From Bacteroides cutis (GTDB lineage Bacteria; Bacteroidota; Bacteroidia; Bacteroidales; Bacteroidaceae): DNA of 64,000 bases. The translations under genes and the position numbers were made by a program. Below the pieces are notes generated by a model, which was given only the letters and a program-made list of their open reading frames with translations, searched no databases and had not been told where the DNA came from. The DNA lies in contig NZ_OEST01000001.1 in the NCBI RefSeq assembly GCF_900241005.1, forward strand, positions 372,001 through 436,000, given 5' to 3'. Each line of letters begins with the position of its first letter. The stretch's first letter is position 1. Shown here one piece after another: positions 53,770 through 62,857 of the stretch.

Positions 53770-53885
53770 GTTTTAACCGTGTTGATAATTAGTGAAACTG
53801 TTTGTTATCTCAGTAATCGGGAGAGCAGTACGGAGCTCCTTTTGCATACTGCCCCCGACATTCGTCTTTTATGTCCTACATTGTA

Positions 53886-53990
53886 TTACAATACATTTGT
53901 AGCGTGCACTCCCAGCGCCCCGGCCAAAGCCGACACAGCTGCTATAACCACTTTCAGGATAACATCCCAAACGGATTTTTTCATTGCCAT
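53886..53990 (-). CDS. smalltalk protein (34 residues)
   Basis: ATG 53990 gives MAMKKSVWDVILKVVIAAVS, then ALAGALGVHATNVL. One hydrophobic helix after a basic start is the pattern of the Bacteroides smalltalk family, which sits beside HU-like genes. AAAGGAGG lies 10 nt before the start, a strong Shine-Dalgarno that most genes in this window lack. A second ATG at 53984 is less well spaced. Function unknown. Confidence 0.82.
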   Translation of the reverse strand: MAMKKSVWDVILKVVIAAVSALAGALGVHATNVL

Positions 53991-54064
53991 AGTTTTACAC
54001 CTCCTTTCGAATAGTTTAGTTCAGTCTTAGTTTGTTTTGAGTAAAGCTCCCGTTCATTTTCAAG

Positions 54065-54103
54065 GCAAAGGAGGGGCTAAAGAAGAGATAACCCCTCCTT
54101 TGC
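54065..54103. terminator. 12-bp hairpin between HU-like and smalltalk genes
   Basis: GCAAAGGAGGGG (54065-54076) and CCCCTCCTTTGC (54092-54103), perfect. No U-tract, so more likely a pause or RNA-stability hairpin. It lies 74 nt upstream of the smalltalk start and 153 nt after the HU-like stop. Confidence 0.6.
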
Positions 54104-54141
54104 GATGCTTGTGATGAATGTTTTTGTGAATTGAGAATAGA

Positions 54142-54155
54142 GTTTCTGCAGAAAC
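54142..54155. repeat. 14-nt perfect palindrome
   Basis: GTTTCTGCAGAAAC in the HU-like/smalltalk gap. It could be a protein-binding site; the rest of 54104-54256 holds TTTTGTCGT-like direct repeats and no gene. Confidence 0.5.
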
Positions 54156-54256
54156 TTTTGTCGTGTTGCGTTGCGCTTTATTCCACTCTTTTACGTTTTG
54201 TCGTACTTCGTCGCGCCTTTTTGTGTTTTATCGCTTGTCCGGCCATCCCGCTACAA

Positions 54257-54748
54257 TCAGCCCAACGGGTTTTCGTTCTGGTCTTCACCGTTTCCTCCCG
54301 GGGTGTTTCCACCTTCGCCACCGTTTCCTGAACCCGGAACGGCATCCAGACGGACACACTTCACACCCGTCACCATAGAACGGGTGGCAACCGTACGGTT
54401 CAGGTTACGGGTGACTGCAGGCTGGAAGCGTACAGTAATGGTGGCTTGCGTGGCAGAAACTTCTCCGTCCGTAGGCACACCTTTCCCCGTGGACTTCATC
54501 GCCATGCGGAAAGTGCCAAAACCGTCCAGGGTGACGCTTTCCGAGGCTTGCAGGTGGGTGGTGAGTACCTTTATCAAGTTGTCGATGGTGTTCTTCGTGT
54601 CACCGGGGGTGAGCGAACAATATTCTGATATTTCCTTCGCAATCTGCGCGGTGCTGACGTTGCCTGTCAATACCACACGAGGATAGAATAATTTTTTTCC
54701 TTCTTTGTTTTCTAATACGGATTGAAATCCTTTGTAAATTACTGGCAT
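54257..54748 (-). CDS. HU-like DNA-binding protein with Gly/Asn-rich tail
   Basis: 163 residues. The HU/IHF fold covers about 1-125: STAQIAKEISEYCSLTPGDTKN, LITHLQASESVTLDGFGTFRM, RFQPAVTRNLNRT. The last 30 residues are disordered (PGSGNGGEGGNTPGGNGED). This is the HU-like subfamily that accompanies smalltalk genes in Bacteroides. It probably binds DNA locally. It heads the run of minus-strand genes that includes the RHS pair. Confidence 0.87.
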   Translation of the reverse strand: MPVIYKGFQSVLENKEGKKLFYPRVVLTGNVSTAQIAKEISEYCSLTPGDTKNTIDNLIKVLTTHLQASESVTLDGFGTFRMAMKSTGKGVPTDGEVSATQATITVRFQPAVTRNLNRTVATRSMVTGVKCVRLDAVPGSGNGGEGGNTPGGNGEDQNENPLG

Positions 54749-54897
54749 AATAGTAAGTTTTTAACTTGTTAATAAAATAGTTTTGTTTTTGTGTCTTAAG
54801 CTTAATCACAATGCAAATATAAGACTTGCATAGTACATGATAAAATTAAAAGTACCGTTTTTGTTCACGAAATGTGTTTACCATAATAACTGATCAT

Positions 54898-55875
54898 TTA
54901 CCGGCTCCTGCACAGACTCAACAGATACTTCCCCGGTTGGCATATCTTCCCGTGGCTGGTACGTAATGCTTCAAATCCTCGCCACATGGGATGTCCGATG
55001 GCTCCGAAGTTACTTTTCAGGATGATGGCGTACTGTTCACGGATGGGAATTTCAAACTGGCGCAGATTATACTTCAATCCGTCGAAATTACGCTTCACGC
55101 CATCCCGAGGAGGTTGCAGACGGTCTATGTCGCCGGTTGTCCACTCTTTGTGCATCGAAAAATTTCCCTTTTCCTCCTTTGCCTCCGCAGGCTGTCCGCA
55201 GCCTGCGTCTTGAGTTCCTCCGGTTTCGGGGGAACTATTGAGGAGGGGGTATTCTTTGCTATCCTGTGCTATGCTATGCTGTGCTATGCTATGTGTACCG
55301 GATGTAACATTTCGGGACGTTAATGTTACATTTTGAGGTGTTAATAAAAGGTTTTCACCTTGCATGGACGGGATGTCTTCCTGTGCGGACAAATTCTCTT
55401 CCTGCGCCACGGAATTCTCTTTTTGTGCAGAACGGTTTTCCGTTTGTCCCGCTGTCTTGCCGTCTTCTTCCTCTGTCTCTCCCTCCGCTTCCGTCAACCG
55501 GTAGTCCGCCTCTATGGCAGAACTCTTTCGGCGTTTCGTACTGAAAAGATACTGGTTCTGTATTTCAGCGGAAGTCAGTATGCCGTATTTTTTGAAAAGT
55601 TCCGTATCGAAAATGCCGTACTCCACCGCAAGGGCCAGGATGCGGTGAACGTCCTGGGCACTCTGCTGGTAGAGACAGGCGGAGAGGTCTTCGTAGAAAA
55701 GGTTGTCGGCGTGGACGTAGTAACCCTCACCGGCATAGATATACGACAGTGTGCCTATCAGGATGGAGAGAGCACCGTCTCCTTCGCGCTTCATGATACG
55801 GCGCACAACGCGGTCGTGTATGAAGTCTGTACTCATGGGGAAGTAGTCCAGTCCCCGTTTTTTGATTCGTGCCAT
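54898..55875 (-). CDS. DUF4373 (Lin1244/Lin1753-like) protein
   Basis: 325 residues. The N-terminal 120 residues (RGLDYFPMSTDFIHDRVVRRIMK, LSILIGTLSYIYAGEGYYV) form the DUF4373 winged-helix-like domain seen in phage and Bacteroides replication proteins. A disordered middle (about 130-215) is rich in Q and E, with near repeats (AQKENS, AQEENL, AQEDIP and SIAQH, SIAQD). The C-terminal region (MHKEWTTGDIDRLQPPRDGV, RGFEALRTSHGKICQPG) is typical of the family. Function unknown. Confidence 0.8.
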   Translation of the reverse strand: MARIKKRGLDYFPMSTDFIHDRVVRRIMKREGDGALSILIGTLSYIYAGEGYYVHADNLFYEDLSACLYQQSAQDVHRILALAVEYGIFDTELFKKYGILTSAEIQNQYLFSTKRRKSSAIEADYRLTEAEGETEEEDGKTAGQTENRSAQKENSVAQEENLSAQEDIPSMQGENLLLTPQNVTLTSRNVTSGTHSIAQHSIAQDSKEYPLLNSSPETGGTQDAGCGQPAEAKEEKGNFSMHKEWTTGDIDRLQPPRDGVKRNFDGLKYNLRQFEIPIREQYAIILKSNFGAIGHPMWRGFEALRTSHGKICQPGKYLLSLCRSR

Positions 55876-55895
55876 GTGCTTGTATGTGGTCAGAT

Positions 55896-56228
55896 TTAAT
55901 ATTCGTGCAGATAATCGGCTTCACGCAGTTTCCTGCCTTTGCGTGCGGTGTTTTCCCTTATCACCCGGAGAGCATGCCTGATGAGTGACAGGCGTTGTGC
56001 GCCGTCCGTGATATCCGTTATCACGGGATAATCGCGTTTACCGTTTTCAATGTGTGACTTCCGGTAGCGGGTACGGTTCATTTCCTTGCGGCACGCGATG
56101 CAATAACAGTCGGGGCGTCCCGTATCCCGTCTCATGTAAAAGGCTTCTACAGGCAGTTCCCGATGGCAACGTCCACAGTAGCAGGTTGTTTTGGTAATAT
56201 TCTGTTCCATGATATGTATGTTTTTCAA
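55896..56228 (-). CDS. small zinc-ribbon protein, unknown
   Basis: 110 residues (ATG 56210, MEQNITK, is an alternative). CYCGRC (Cys-x-x-Cys) and CYCIACRKEMNRTRY (second Cys-x-x-Cys) should form one zinc site; the C-terminal half is basic and helical (RHALRVIRENTARKGRKLREA). It lies 20 nt upstream of the DUF4373 gene, probably its operon partner. Its leader carries the second 22-nt-period array. Perhaps a DNA or RNA binder; no family recognised. Confidence 0.7.
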   Translation of the reverse strand: MKNIHIMEQNITKTTCYCGRCHRELPVEAFYMRRDTGRPDCYCIACRKEMNRTRYRKSHIENGKRDYPVITDITDGAQRLSLIRHALRVIRENTARKGRKLREADYLHEY

Positions 56229-56243
56229 GTTCGTTTGGATGAA

Positions 56244-56353
56244 GTGAGGTGTCTATAGTTCCCTTCCGCAGGAACTATAGATCCTACGTGTGGCATCTAT
56301 ATATCCCTCATGACAGGTCTATAGTTCCATCACGATACATCTATAGTTTCCTC
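56244..56353 (-). repeat. five tandem 22-nt units (GAGGGAACTATAG type) in a leader
   Basis: On the minus strand five units of exactly 22 nt start at 56353, 56331, 56309, 56287 and 56265. Units 1-3 are GAGGAAACTATAGATG, GATGGAACTATAGACC, GAGGGATATATAGATG. Unit 4 is partly inverted (GATCTATAGTTCC), so CTATAGTTCC (56253-56262) and GGAACTATAG (56271-56280) make a 10-bp hairpin. The array ends 15 nt before the zinc-ribbon ATG. Same orientation relative to the gene as the array at 12053-12140. Confidence 0.85.
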
Positions 56354-56416
56354 ATTTTATAATTCTCGGTTTCGATAATTTTCATTATAGAAACCAACTG
56401 TATATTTCTATCACGG

Positions 56417-56424
56417 CAAAGATA
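56417..56424 (-). promoter_or_regulatory. -7 box for the zinc-ribbon/DUF4373 operon
   Basis: TATCTTTG on the minus strand, about 65 nt upstream of the 22-nt array, so the array is again in the 5' untranslated region. The rest of 56425-56555 is A/T-rich without a gene. Confidence 0.6.
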
Positions 56425-56555
56425 ATTTGATTTACAAATATAAAACAAATTGTATTGCCGATATTTTTAAAAAAAGTTTCATCCAAGGTGGTAAGTATTT
56501 CAAGCACAGACTAAGAGTAAAGAAGACACGATGATGTAGAGAAGAAAAAAAAGAA

Positions 56556-56598
56556 GCTGCCTCCTTCATACCTGAATACGGTAGACAGAAAGGCAGCT
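56556..56598 (-). terminator. metK terminator
   Basis: Arms AGCTGCCT/AGGCAGCT with a 27-nt loop, and on the minus strand the stem is followed by TCTTTTTTTTCTTC. Confidence 0.75.
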
Positions 56599-56678
56599 TT
56601 CTATATAAATAGCTTGTAAAGCTATGCTGATTACTATTTTAACGGAGAATGAAAATAAATTGTCGATAATGGAAATTA

Positions 56679-57971
56679 TCAAAGACCAAATGCGGCTTTC
56701 ACTTTATCAACGTAATCCAGTTTCTCCCAGGTAAAGAGTTCAACCTCTATCGCCTTGTCGCCCTCATAGCGTGATTTAAAATGCTTGACGATGGTCTGCG
56801 GTTCACGTCCCATATGTCCGTAAGCGGCAGTTTCCTGATAAATCGGGTTACGGAGTTTCAGACGATCCTCAATGGCCTTCGGACGCAGGTCGAACAGTTC
56901 ATCAATCTTCTTGGCGATTTCACCGTCGCTCATGTTTACATGGCTACGGCCGTAAGTGTCTACGAAAATATTGATGGGACGCGCCACACCGATGGCGTAT
57001 GACACCTGTACCAACATTTCGTCTGCCACACCGGCAGCCACCAGGTTCTTGGCTATGTGGCGGGCAGCGTATGCGGCCGAGCGGTCCACTTTCGAAGGAT
57101 CTTTCCCCGAGAAAGCGCCACCGCCATGGGCACCCTTGCCACCATAAGTATCTACGATAATCTTGCGTCCGGTCAGTCCGGTATCTCCGTGAGGGCCACC
57201 GATTACAAACTTACCGGTAGGGTTTACATGATATTTGATGTGGTCGTTGAACAAAGCCAATACCTTTTCGGCATGGATGGAAGCAATGACGCGAGGCATT
57301 AAAATCCCGATCACATCCTTGCGGATAACGGCAAGCATTTCCTCGTCAGCCTTCAGCTGCGCGGCTTCACTGTCATCGGCAGGCTGAACGAAATCATCGT
57401 GCTGGGTAGAAACCACGATGGTATCGATACGGACAGGCATGCCGTTGTCATCATATTCGATGGTTACCTGGCTCTTTGCATCAGGACGAAGATAAGTCAT
57501 CTGTTTGCCTTCGCGACGGATATCGGCCAGCACCTGCAAGATGCGGTGGGCAAGGTCGAGCGAAAGCGGCATATAATTTTCCGTTTCATTCGTGGCGTAA
57601 CCAAACATCATGCCTTGGTCTCCGGCACCCTGTTCCATGGGGTCTTGGCGCTCTACACCCCGGTTGATGTCCGGACTCTGTTCGTGAATGGCAGAAAGTA
57701 CGCCGCACGAATTACTCTCGAACATATACTCGCCTTTGGTATAGCCGATTTTCTGAATTACTTCGCGTGCGATAAGTTGGAGGTCTACGTACGCTTTGGT
57801 TTTCACTTCTCCAGCCAGCACCACCTGTCCGGTAGTAACCAGAGTTTCGCAAGCTACTTTCGAACTGGGGTCGTAAGCCAACAGTTTGTCAAGCACAGCG
57901 TCCGATATTTGATCGGCCACTTTGTCGGGGTGTCCTTCTGACACCGATTCGGATGTGAATAAGTATCCCAT
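56679..57971 (-). CDS. metK: S-adenosylmethionine synthetase
   Basis: 430 residues from ATG 57971; [20 protein letters not shown] is the normal N-terminus, so the longer start at 58001 is rejected. Signatures are GHPDK (ATP/Mg), the central [17 protein letters not shown], and [18 protein letters not shown], then [19 protein letters not shown]. It makes SAM from methionine and ATP. It has a long leader with a possible structured element. Confidence 0.97.
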   Translation of the reverse strand: MGYLFTSESVSEGHPDKVADQISDAVLDKLLAYDPSSKVACETLVTTGQVVLAGEVKTKAYVDLQLIAREVIQKIGYTKGEYMFESNSCGVLSAIHEQSPDINRGVERQDPMEQGAGDQGMMFGYATNETENYMPLSLDLAHRILQVLADIRREGKQMTYLRPDAKSQVTIEYDDNGMPVRIDTIVVSTQHDDFVQPADDSEAAQLKADEEMLAVIRKDVIGILMPRVIASIHAEKVLALFNDHIKYHVNPTGKFVIGGPHGDTGLTGRKIIVDTYGGKGAHGGGAFSGKDPSKVDRSAAYAARHIAKNLVAAGVADEMLVQVSYAIGVARPINIFVDTYGRSHVNMSDGEIAKKIDELFDLRPKAIEDRLKLRNPIYQETAAYGHMGREPQTIVKHFKSRYEGDKAIEVELFTWEKLDYVDKVKAAFGL

Positions 57972-58031
57972 TTCATTTAAAAATTTAAAATGAATAATCA
58001 AAAACGGAAGATGGGGCGAAGATTTATCAAT

Positions 58032-58116
58032 GAGTAGGCATGCAAGTCGCGATACAACGGGGCACCGTCAGAAAAGGATGTGTTTTAGCATTTTTTTCTG
58101 TGGTTGCAAGCTACTC
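58032..58116 (-). promoter_or_regulatory. possible structured leader element of metK
   Basis: On the minus strand GAGTAG (58116-58111) can pair with CTACTC (58037-58032), and TGCA pairs with TGCA just inside. Within are a stem CAGAAAA/TTTTCTG and a small hairpin ACGG-TGCC-CCGT. Conserved-looking loops are TTGCAACC and TGCTAAAAC. The transcript starts near 58139, so the element occupies much of a leader of about 165 nt. It may be a SAM-sensing riboswitch; I cannot match it to a class with confidence. Confidence 0.4.
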
Positions 58117-58145
58117 AAATCTTTCCACATTTTCGTTTTCGGATA

Positions 58146-58153
58146 CAAAGATA
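58146..58153 (-). promoter_or_regulatory. -7 box of the metK promoter
   Basis: TATCTTTG on the minus strand, about 175 nt upstream of the metK start codon. Confidence 0.6.
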
Positions 58154-58206
58154 GAGAGTTTTTTCTTTATATGTATCACCAACGAGAGAGATTAACACAG
58201 ATTTAT

Positions 58207-58214
58207 TATCTTTG
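58207..58214 (+). promoter_or_regulatory. -7 box of the phosphatase-family gene
   Basis: TATCTTTG, 22 nt before the ATG at 58237. Divergent to metK. Its position rules out the longer reading frame from 58030. Confidence 0.65.
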
Positions 58215-58236
58215 TACGAACCTAATTCTAAATATC

Positions 58237-59277
58237 ATGATAAGAAAATTATTTATTGTATGCCTGCTTTTGTTGGCATCCACCCTCGGAAGAAGCCAGG
58301 AAAAGAAGGAATTTACCGTTTTGCAATGGAACATCTGGCAAGAAGGGACGCAAGTGCCCGGAGGATACGATGCCATTGTGGAGGAAATTGTCCGCCTGAA
58401 ACCGGATTTTGTAACTTTCAGTGAAGTGAGAAATTACCGCAATACCCGCTTTTGCGACCGCATTGTACAATCGTTGAAATCCAAAGGGGAAACTTATTAC
58501 TCTTTTTATAGTTACGACAGTGGCCTGCTGAGCCGCCACCCCATCACCGATTCTCTGACCGTGTATCCCGAAAAGGACGACCACGGAAGCATTTACAAAA
58601 TGACAAGTACCATAAACGGACATAAGATAGCTGTCTACACGGCCCATCTGGACTATCTGAACGACGCATATTATAATGTAAGGGGTTACGACGGTTCCAC
58701 CTGGAAAGAAATTCCCATCCCGCAAACCGTCCGTGAGGTTCTGGAAGTGAATGACGCTTCACTGCGCGATGATGCCATCAAAGATTTCATTGCAGCCGCC
58801 CGTAAAGATATTGAAGAAGGCGCTATCGTCATCCTGGGCGGTGATTTCAATGAACCTTCCCACCTGGACTGGATACGTGAGACAAAAGATTTGTACGACC
58901 ACAACGGACTGATTATCCCGTGGACCGTTCCCTTGATGCTGGATAACAGCGGGTTTATCGATACATACCGCACACTGTATCCTGACGTATTGAATTATCC
59001 CGGATTTACTTTTCCCGCAGACAACCCGCTCATTCCGGTCAAGAAGCTGACCTGGGCACCTAAGTCGGACGAACGTGACCGGATAGACTACGTGTTCTAC
59101 TATCCCCATCCCGCCATCCGGCTGAAGAAAGCCGTGATTTTCGGTCCACAGGGAAGTATCGTCCGCAACCGACGGGTGGAGGAAACCTCCAAAGACAAGT
59201 TCTTATTGCCCAAAGGAGTCTGGCCTACCGACCACAAAGGGCTGCTTGTGACTTTCGGGATAAAAGAAAAGAAATAA
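58237..59277 (+). CDS. endonuclease/exonuclease/phosphatase family protein, exported
   Basis: 346 residues from ATG 58237, which opens a signal peptide (MIRKLFIVCLLLLASTLG). The EEP fold shows FTVLQWNIWQEG (Asn metal ligand), DFVTFSEVRNY (Glu), IAVYTAHLDY (catalytic His), VILGGDFNEPSHLDW (Asp, Asn), RIDYVFYY and WPTDHKGLLV (last His). Such proteins cleave phosphodiesters of nucleic acids, inositol or lipids; export suggests an external substrate. It stands alone. Confidence 0.9.
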   Translation: MIRKLFIVCLLLLASTLGRSQEKKEFTVLQWNIWQEGTQVPGGYDAIVEEIVRLKPDFVTFSEVRNYRNTRFCDRIVQSLKSKGETYYSFYSYDSGLLSRHPITDSLTVYPEKDDHGSIYKMTSTINGHKIAVYTAHLDYLNDAYYNVRGYDGSTWKEIPIPQTVREVLEVNDASLRDDAIKDFIAAARKDIEEGAIVILGGDFNEPSHLDWIRETKDLYDHNGLIIPWTVPLMLDNSGFIDTYRTLYPDVLNYPGFTFPADNPLIPVKKLTWAPKSDERDRIDYVFYYPHPAIRLKKAVIFGPQGSIVRNRRVEETSKDKFLLPKGVWPTDHKGLLVTFGIKEKK

Positions 59278-59320
59278 AGGGAATTTTACACGAATTATGG
59301 GGAACGCATAAATCTTAAAG

Positions 59321-59794
59321 CTACGCTTTGTCTTTGATCAACGTCTGAAATAACTCCCTCATCTTCTTTTTCAACATCGGGTGTACCAATTCGGGGGCAA
59401 TCTCTGCCAAAGGTTCCATCACGAAACGGCGTTCCTGCATCAATGGATGGGGAAGTTTCAATTCGGGCGTATCGAGTACCCGGTCTTCATAGAGAAGCAA
59501 ATCTATATCTATCAGCCGGTCATTGTATATGCCGTTGACTGATTTATGGGCGCGGCCTATCTCCCGCTCTATTTCTTGTGTAAGATGAAGCACGGATAAT
59601 GGTGAAAGAGAGGTCTCTACACATACTGCCGCATTCAAGAACATATTCTCTGAGGAAAATCCCCAAGGGGCAGTAGCATAAAAAGCGGACAGGGAAACCA
59701 CTTTCCCTATCCGCTCTTCTATTTTCTGCACGGCAAGACGGAGGTTTCGCTCCTTATCGCCGAGATTGGTTCCTAAACTGAAATAAACTTTCAT
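59321..59794 (-). CDS. folK: 2-amino-4-hydroxy-6-hydroxymethyldihydropteridine pyrophosphokinase
   Basis: 157 residues, normal length. SLGTNLGDKERNLRLAV and ATAPWGFSSENMFLNAAV at the N-terminus, DRLIDIDLLLYEDRVL with metal-binding Asp pair near 92, and LPHPLMQERRFVMEPLAEIAP are the family blocks. It attaches pyrophosphate in folate synthesis. 12 nt behind queA. Confidence 0.95.
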   Translation of the reverse strand: MKVYFSLGTNLGDKERNLRLAVQKIEERIGKVVSLSAFYATAPWGFSSENMFLNAAVCVETSLSPLSVLHLTQEIEREIGRAHKSVNGIYNDRLIDIDLLLYEDRVLDTPELKLPHPLMQERRFVMEPLAEIAPELVHPMLKKKMRELFQTLIKDKA

Positions 59795-59806
59795 TAAAAT
59801 GAAAAT

Positions 59807-60865
59807 TTATCTATCCGTAATCAACATGGCGTCACCATACGTGCCGAAACGGTAGTTTTCTTTCAAGGCTACATTATAGGCCTCCATCACCTGGTCGTAA
59901 CCGCCAAAAGCTGCTACAATCATCAGAAGCGTGCTGAGTGGCATGTGGAAGTTGGATACCATGGCGTTGGCAACAGTAAAGTCATACGGCGGGAAGATGA
60001 ACTTATTGGTCCAACCTTCATATTCTTTCAGATGACCGTCTGTGCTGACAGTACTCTCAATGGCACGCATCACGGTAGTACCTACGGCACAAACCTGCCT
60101 GTTCATATCCTTTGCACGGTTCACAATCTTTACGGCTTCTCCGGTCACCAACATCTGTTCGGAGTCGGTCTTATGCTTGGTAAGGTCTTCCACATCGATA
60201 TCACGGAAGTTACCCAAACCGGCATGCAGGGTGATATATGCAAAATCAATTCCTTTGATTTCCATACGCTTCATCAATTCACGGCTAAAGTGCAGGCTGG
60301 CAGTAGGAGCAGTAACCGCACCTTCATTACGTGCAAATATAGATTGAAAACGGTCGGAGTCTTCAGGCTCTACAGGGCGGTTGATGATACTGTGGGGTAG
60401 CGGAGTTTCACCCAAAGCATACAGTGCCTTCTTGAACTCATCGTGCGGCCCGTCATAAAGGAAACGGAGCGTACGGCCACGGGAAGTAGTGTTGTCGATT
60501 ACTTCGGCCACCATGGAGTCATCGTCACCAAAATAGAGTTTGTTACCGATACGGATTTTACGGGCAGGGTCTACCAGTACGTCCCACAAACGCAACTCTT
60601 CATTCAACTCACGCAACAAGAATACTTCAATACGGGCACCGGTTTTTTCCTTGTTACCATAAAGGCGCGCGGGAAACACCTTCGTGTCATTGAAGATAAA
60701 CACATCCTTGTCATCGAAATACTCCAGGATGTCCTTGAACATCCGGTGTTCAATCTCACCTGTCTTTCTGTGAAGCACCATCAGGCGCGACTCGTCTCTG
60801 TACTTCGTTGGGTGCAAAGCTATCTTCTCTTCGGGAAGCTTAAATTTAAATTGCGACAGTTTCAT
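59807..60865 (-). CDS. queA: S-adenosylmethionine:tRNA ribosyltransferase-isomerase
   Basis: 352 residues. The N-terminal [31 protein letters not shown], then [16 protein letters not shown], a long RNA/ligand-binding middle, [14 protein letters not shown] and THLHAGLG-like [10 protein letters not shown], and the C-terminal [18 protein letters not shown] match QueA. It transfers the ribose part of SAM to 7-aminomethyl-7-deazaguanine in tRNA (queuosine pathway). Confidence 0.96.
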   Translation of the reverse strand: MKLSQFKFKLPEEKIALHPTKYRDESRLMVLHRKTGEIEHRMFKDILEYFDDKDVFIFNDTKVFPARLYGNKEKTGARIEVFLLRELNEELRLWDVLVDPARKIRIGNKLYFGDDDSMVAEVIDNTTSRGRTLRFLYDGPHDEFKKALYALGETPLPHSIINRPVEPEDSDRFQSIFARNEGAVTAPTASLHFSRELMKRMEIKGIDFAYITLHAGLGNFRDIDVEDLTKHKTDSEQMLVTGEAVKIVNRAKDMNRQVCAVGTTVMRAIESTVSTDGHLKEYEGWTNKFIFPPYDFTVANAMVSNFHMPLSTLLMIVAAFGGYDQVMEAYNVALKENYRFGTYGDAMLITDR

Positions 60866-60872
60866 ATCTATT

Positions 60873-60912
60873 TAATGTGCTAATGTGCTGATATGCCAAT
60901 GTGCCAATGATA
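60873..60912. repeat. 8-nt tandem repeat between queA and truB
   Basis: Five units of the type (T/C)AATGTGC: TAATGTGC twice, then TGATATGC, CAATGTGC and CAATGATA. Confidence 0.7.
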
Positions 60913-60939
60913 CATAAAGCAACAGCACGTGTTAATAAT

Positions 60940-61650
60940 TTAATTTTCTATTCCTTCTGTTTCCACTTCCTGGGCATCTATCCACTCTTTGAAATCAAGC
61001 GGATTGAGACAATCTTCTATGCGGATATCACCTACACGGGTACGCTCCAACGCCGTGAGATGGGCGCCGCTTTGCAACGCCTCACCGATATCCCGCGCCA
61101 AAGCACGGATATAAGTACCTTTGCTGCAAACAACCCTCACTTTGATTTCCGGCAGATTACATTCCAATAATTCTATCTCGTCTATCACCAATAATTTGGG
61201 TTTCAGCTCCACTTCCTCCCCTTTACGGGCAAGGTCGTAAGCACGTTTGCCATTCACCATACAAGCTGAAAAAGCAGGAGGTACCTGTTGTATCTCACCC
61301 ACAAACTTTTTCAAGGTTTCTTCTACCAACTCCCGGGTAATGTGCTCCGTAGGATAGGTAGCATCTACCGCATGTTCCAGGTCGTAGGAAGGGGTCGTTG
61401 CACCCAACCGGATAGTAGCGACATACTCCTTTGTATGATACTGAAACTCTTCTATCCTCTTCGTCGCCTTGCCTGTGCAGACAATCATCACTCCCGTGGC
61501 AAGCGGGTCGAGCGTGCCGGCATGGCCAACTTTCAACTTCTTCACTCCCATTCGCCGGCAAATGTGATAGCGGGCATGCCCTACCACCTTGAACGAGGTC
61601 CACCCCAGCGGTTTATTGAAATAGATTACTTCGCCTTCTTTAAAATTCAA
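60940..61650 (-). CDS. truB: tRNA pseudouridine(55) synthase
   Basis: 236 residues. NKPLGWTSFKVV at the start, GHAGTLDPLATGVMIVCTGKATKR with the catalytic Asp near 47, PPAFSACMVNGKRAYDLAR and the C-terminal CSKGTYIRALARDIGEAL are the TruB blocks. It modifies U55 in the T loop of tRNAs. Confidence 0.96.
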   Translation of the reverse strand: MNFKEGEVIYFNKPLGWTSFKVVGHARYHICRRMGVKKLKVGHAGTLDPLATGVMIVCTGKATKRIEEFQYHTKEYVATIRLGATTPSYDLEHAVDATYPTEHITRELVEETLKKFVGEIQQVPPAFSACMVNGKRAYDLARKGEEVELKPKLLVIDEIELLECNLPEIKVRVVCSKGTYIRALARDIGEALQSGAHLTALERTRVGDIRIEDCLNPLDFKEWIDAQEVETEGIEN

Positions 61651-61714
61651 TGTATGTACGATTTAACGATTTACAATTTACGATTAATATTATTCCCGAT
61701 ATGCTTCAACAACT

Positions 61715-62518
61715 TCAGTTTCCCCCTAAAGACACTATCAGCGTCAGCACACCGGCTATCGCACAATAAATGGCAAAGTATATCAGTTTTCCTTTCTTCA
61801 CAATATTAATCATCCACTTACAAGCCAGACAACCCGAAACGAAAGCGGCCAGGAAACCTATCAACAGCGATAACGCCGGAATATCCCCTGCAATAGCCTC
61901 ACCTTTCATCAGTTTCATTCCATCAAGCAGTGCTTCACCCAAAATGGGAGGCATCACCATCAAGAAAGAAAATTGCGCCAACTTTGCCTTATTATCGCCC
62001 AACAATAAACCTGTAGCAATGGTACTACCCGAACGGGAAAGTCCCGGAAGCACTGCACAAGCTTGCGCCAAACCAATAATGAAGGCATCTTTCATAGATA
62101 TATTTTCTTTTTGTTTCGGTTTATAATAATAAGAGAAAGTCAACAAAAGAGCTGTCAACAATAAACAGCATCCTACAATAAGCAATCCCGAACCGAAAAC
62201 AGCTTCCACCTGGTCTTTAAAAAACACACCTACAATACCGATAGGGATCATAGATATCAGGATATTTATGACATAACGGGTCCCGTCATTCATCTGCCAC
62301 TTGAACAATCCACGGAAAATCCATTCGATTTCTTTCCAGAGCACCACCAACGTACTGAATACCGTAGCTACATGTACCACCACTGTAAAAGCCAGATTTT
62401 CCTCTCCCTCTATACCGAACAAAGCAGAACCAATGGCAAGATGCCCGCTACTGCTGACCGGCAGGTATTCTGTCAATCCCTGAATAAGCCCAAGGATAAG
62501 CGCTTCAAACCAATCCAT
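61715..62518 (-). CDS. uppP: undecaprenyl-diphosphate phosphatase
   Basis: 267 residues and about eight helices. [17 protein letters not shown] near 15 and the second active-site motif [18 protein letters not shown] near 158 are diagnostic. It recycles the undecaprenyl carrier of peptidoglycan and glycan synthesis and confers bacitracin tolerance. Confidence 0.96.
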   Translation of the reverse strand: MDWFEALILGLIQGLTEYLPVSSSGHLAIGSALFGIEGEENLAFTVVVHVATVFSTLVVLWKEIEWIFRGLFKWQMNDGTRYVINILISMIPIGIVGVFFKDQVEAVFGSGLLIVGCCLLLTALLLTFSYYYKPKQKENISMKDAFIIGLAQACAVLPGLSRSGSTIATGLLLGDNKAKLAQFSFLMVMPPILGEALLDGMKLMKGEAIAGDIPALSLLIGFLAAFVSGCLACKWMINIVKKGKLIYFAIYCAIAGVLTLIVSLGGN

Positions 62519-62562
62519 TTATAATTATTTACGATTTGATTATGTACAATTTATGATTAAAG

Positions 62563-62805
62563 TTACTTTACCTTGTCTTCCTTTTCACGCGGTTTGCGAA
62601 GCACAGCATATATCATAAACACGAAACCCAGCAGACAAACCACCGGAGCTACTTTAATACGTCTCACACTGAAAATATCCGGCTCAAAGGTCGTCGGGGT
62701 AGACGAAGGCCCGGTCATCAGAATAAAACCGATGATTACCACTGCCATGCCGATGGCAAGGAGGATAAAGTTGGTCTTATCAAAAGCGAATTTCTTTTTA
62801 TCCAT
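62563..62805 (-). CDS. DUF3098 small membrane protein
   Basis: 80 residues with two helices (FILLAIGMAVVIIGFILMT and VAPVVCLLGFVFMIYAVL). FEPDIFSVRRIKVAP between them is the DUF3098 signature. In Bacteroidota it is regularly located between ftsX and uppP, as here. Role unknown, presumably at the division site or envelope. Confidence 0.88.
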   Translation of the reverse strand: MDKKKFAFDKTNFILLAIGMAVVIIGFILMTGPSSTPTTFEPDIFSVRRIKVAPVVCLLGFVFMIYAVLRKPREKEDKVK

Positions 62806-62857
62806 CTGTTTATTTACGATTTAACGATTTACTATTTACGATTCAGATTACTTCAAC

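Noticed and set aside
58032..58116. Firm call of a SAM-I riboswitch
   Set aside because: Two short words resemble it but the GAGGGA..GGCCC P2 region is missing; kept only as a candidate.
58030..58236. N-terminal extension of the phosphatase-family protein
   Set aside because: Signal peptide and promoter place the start at 58237; the extension is antisense to the metK leader.
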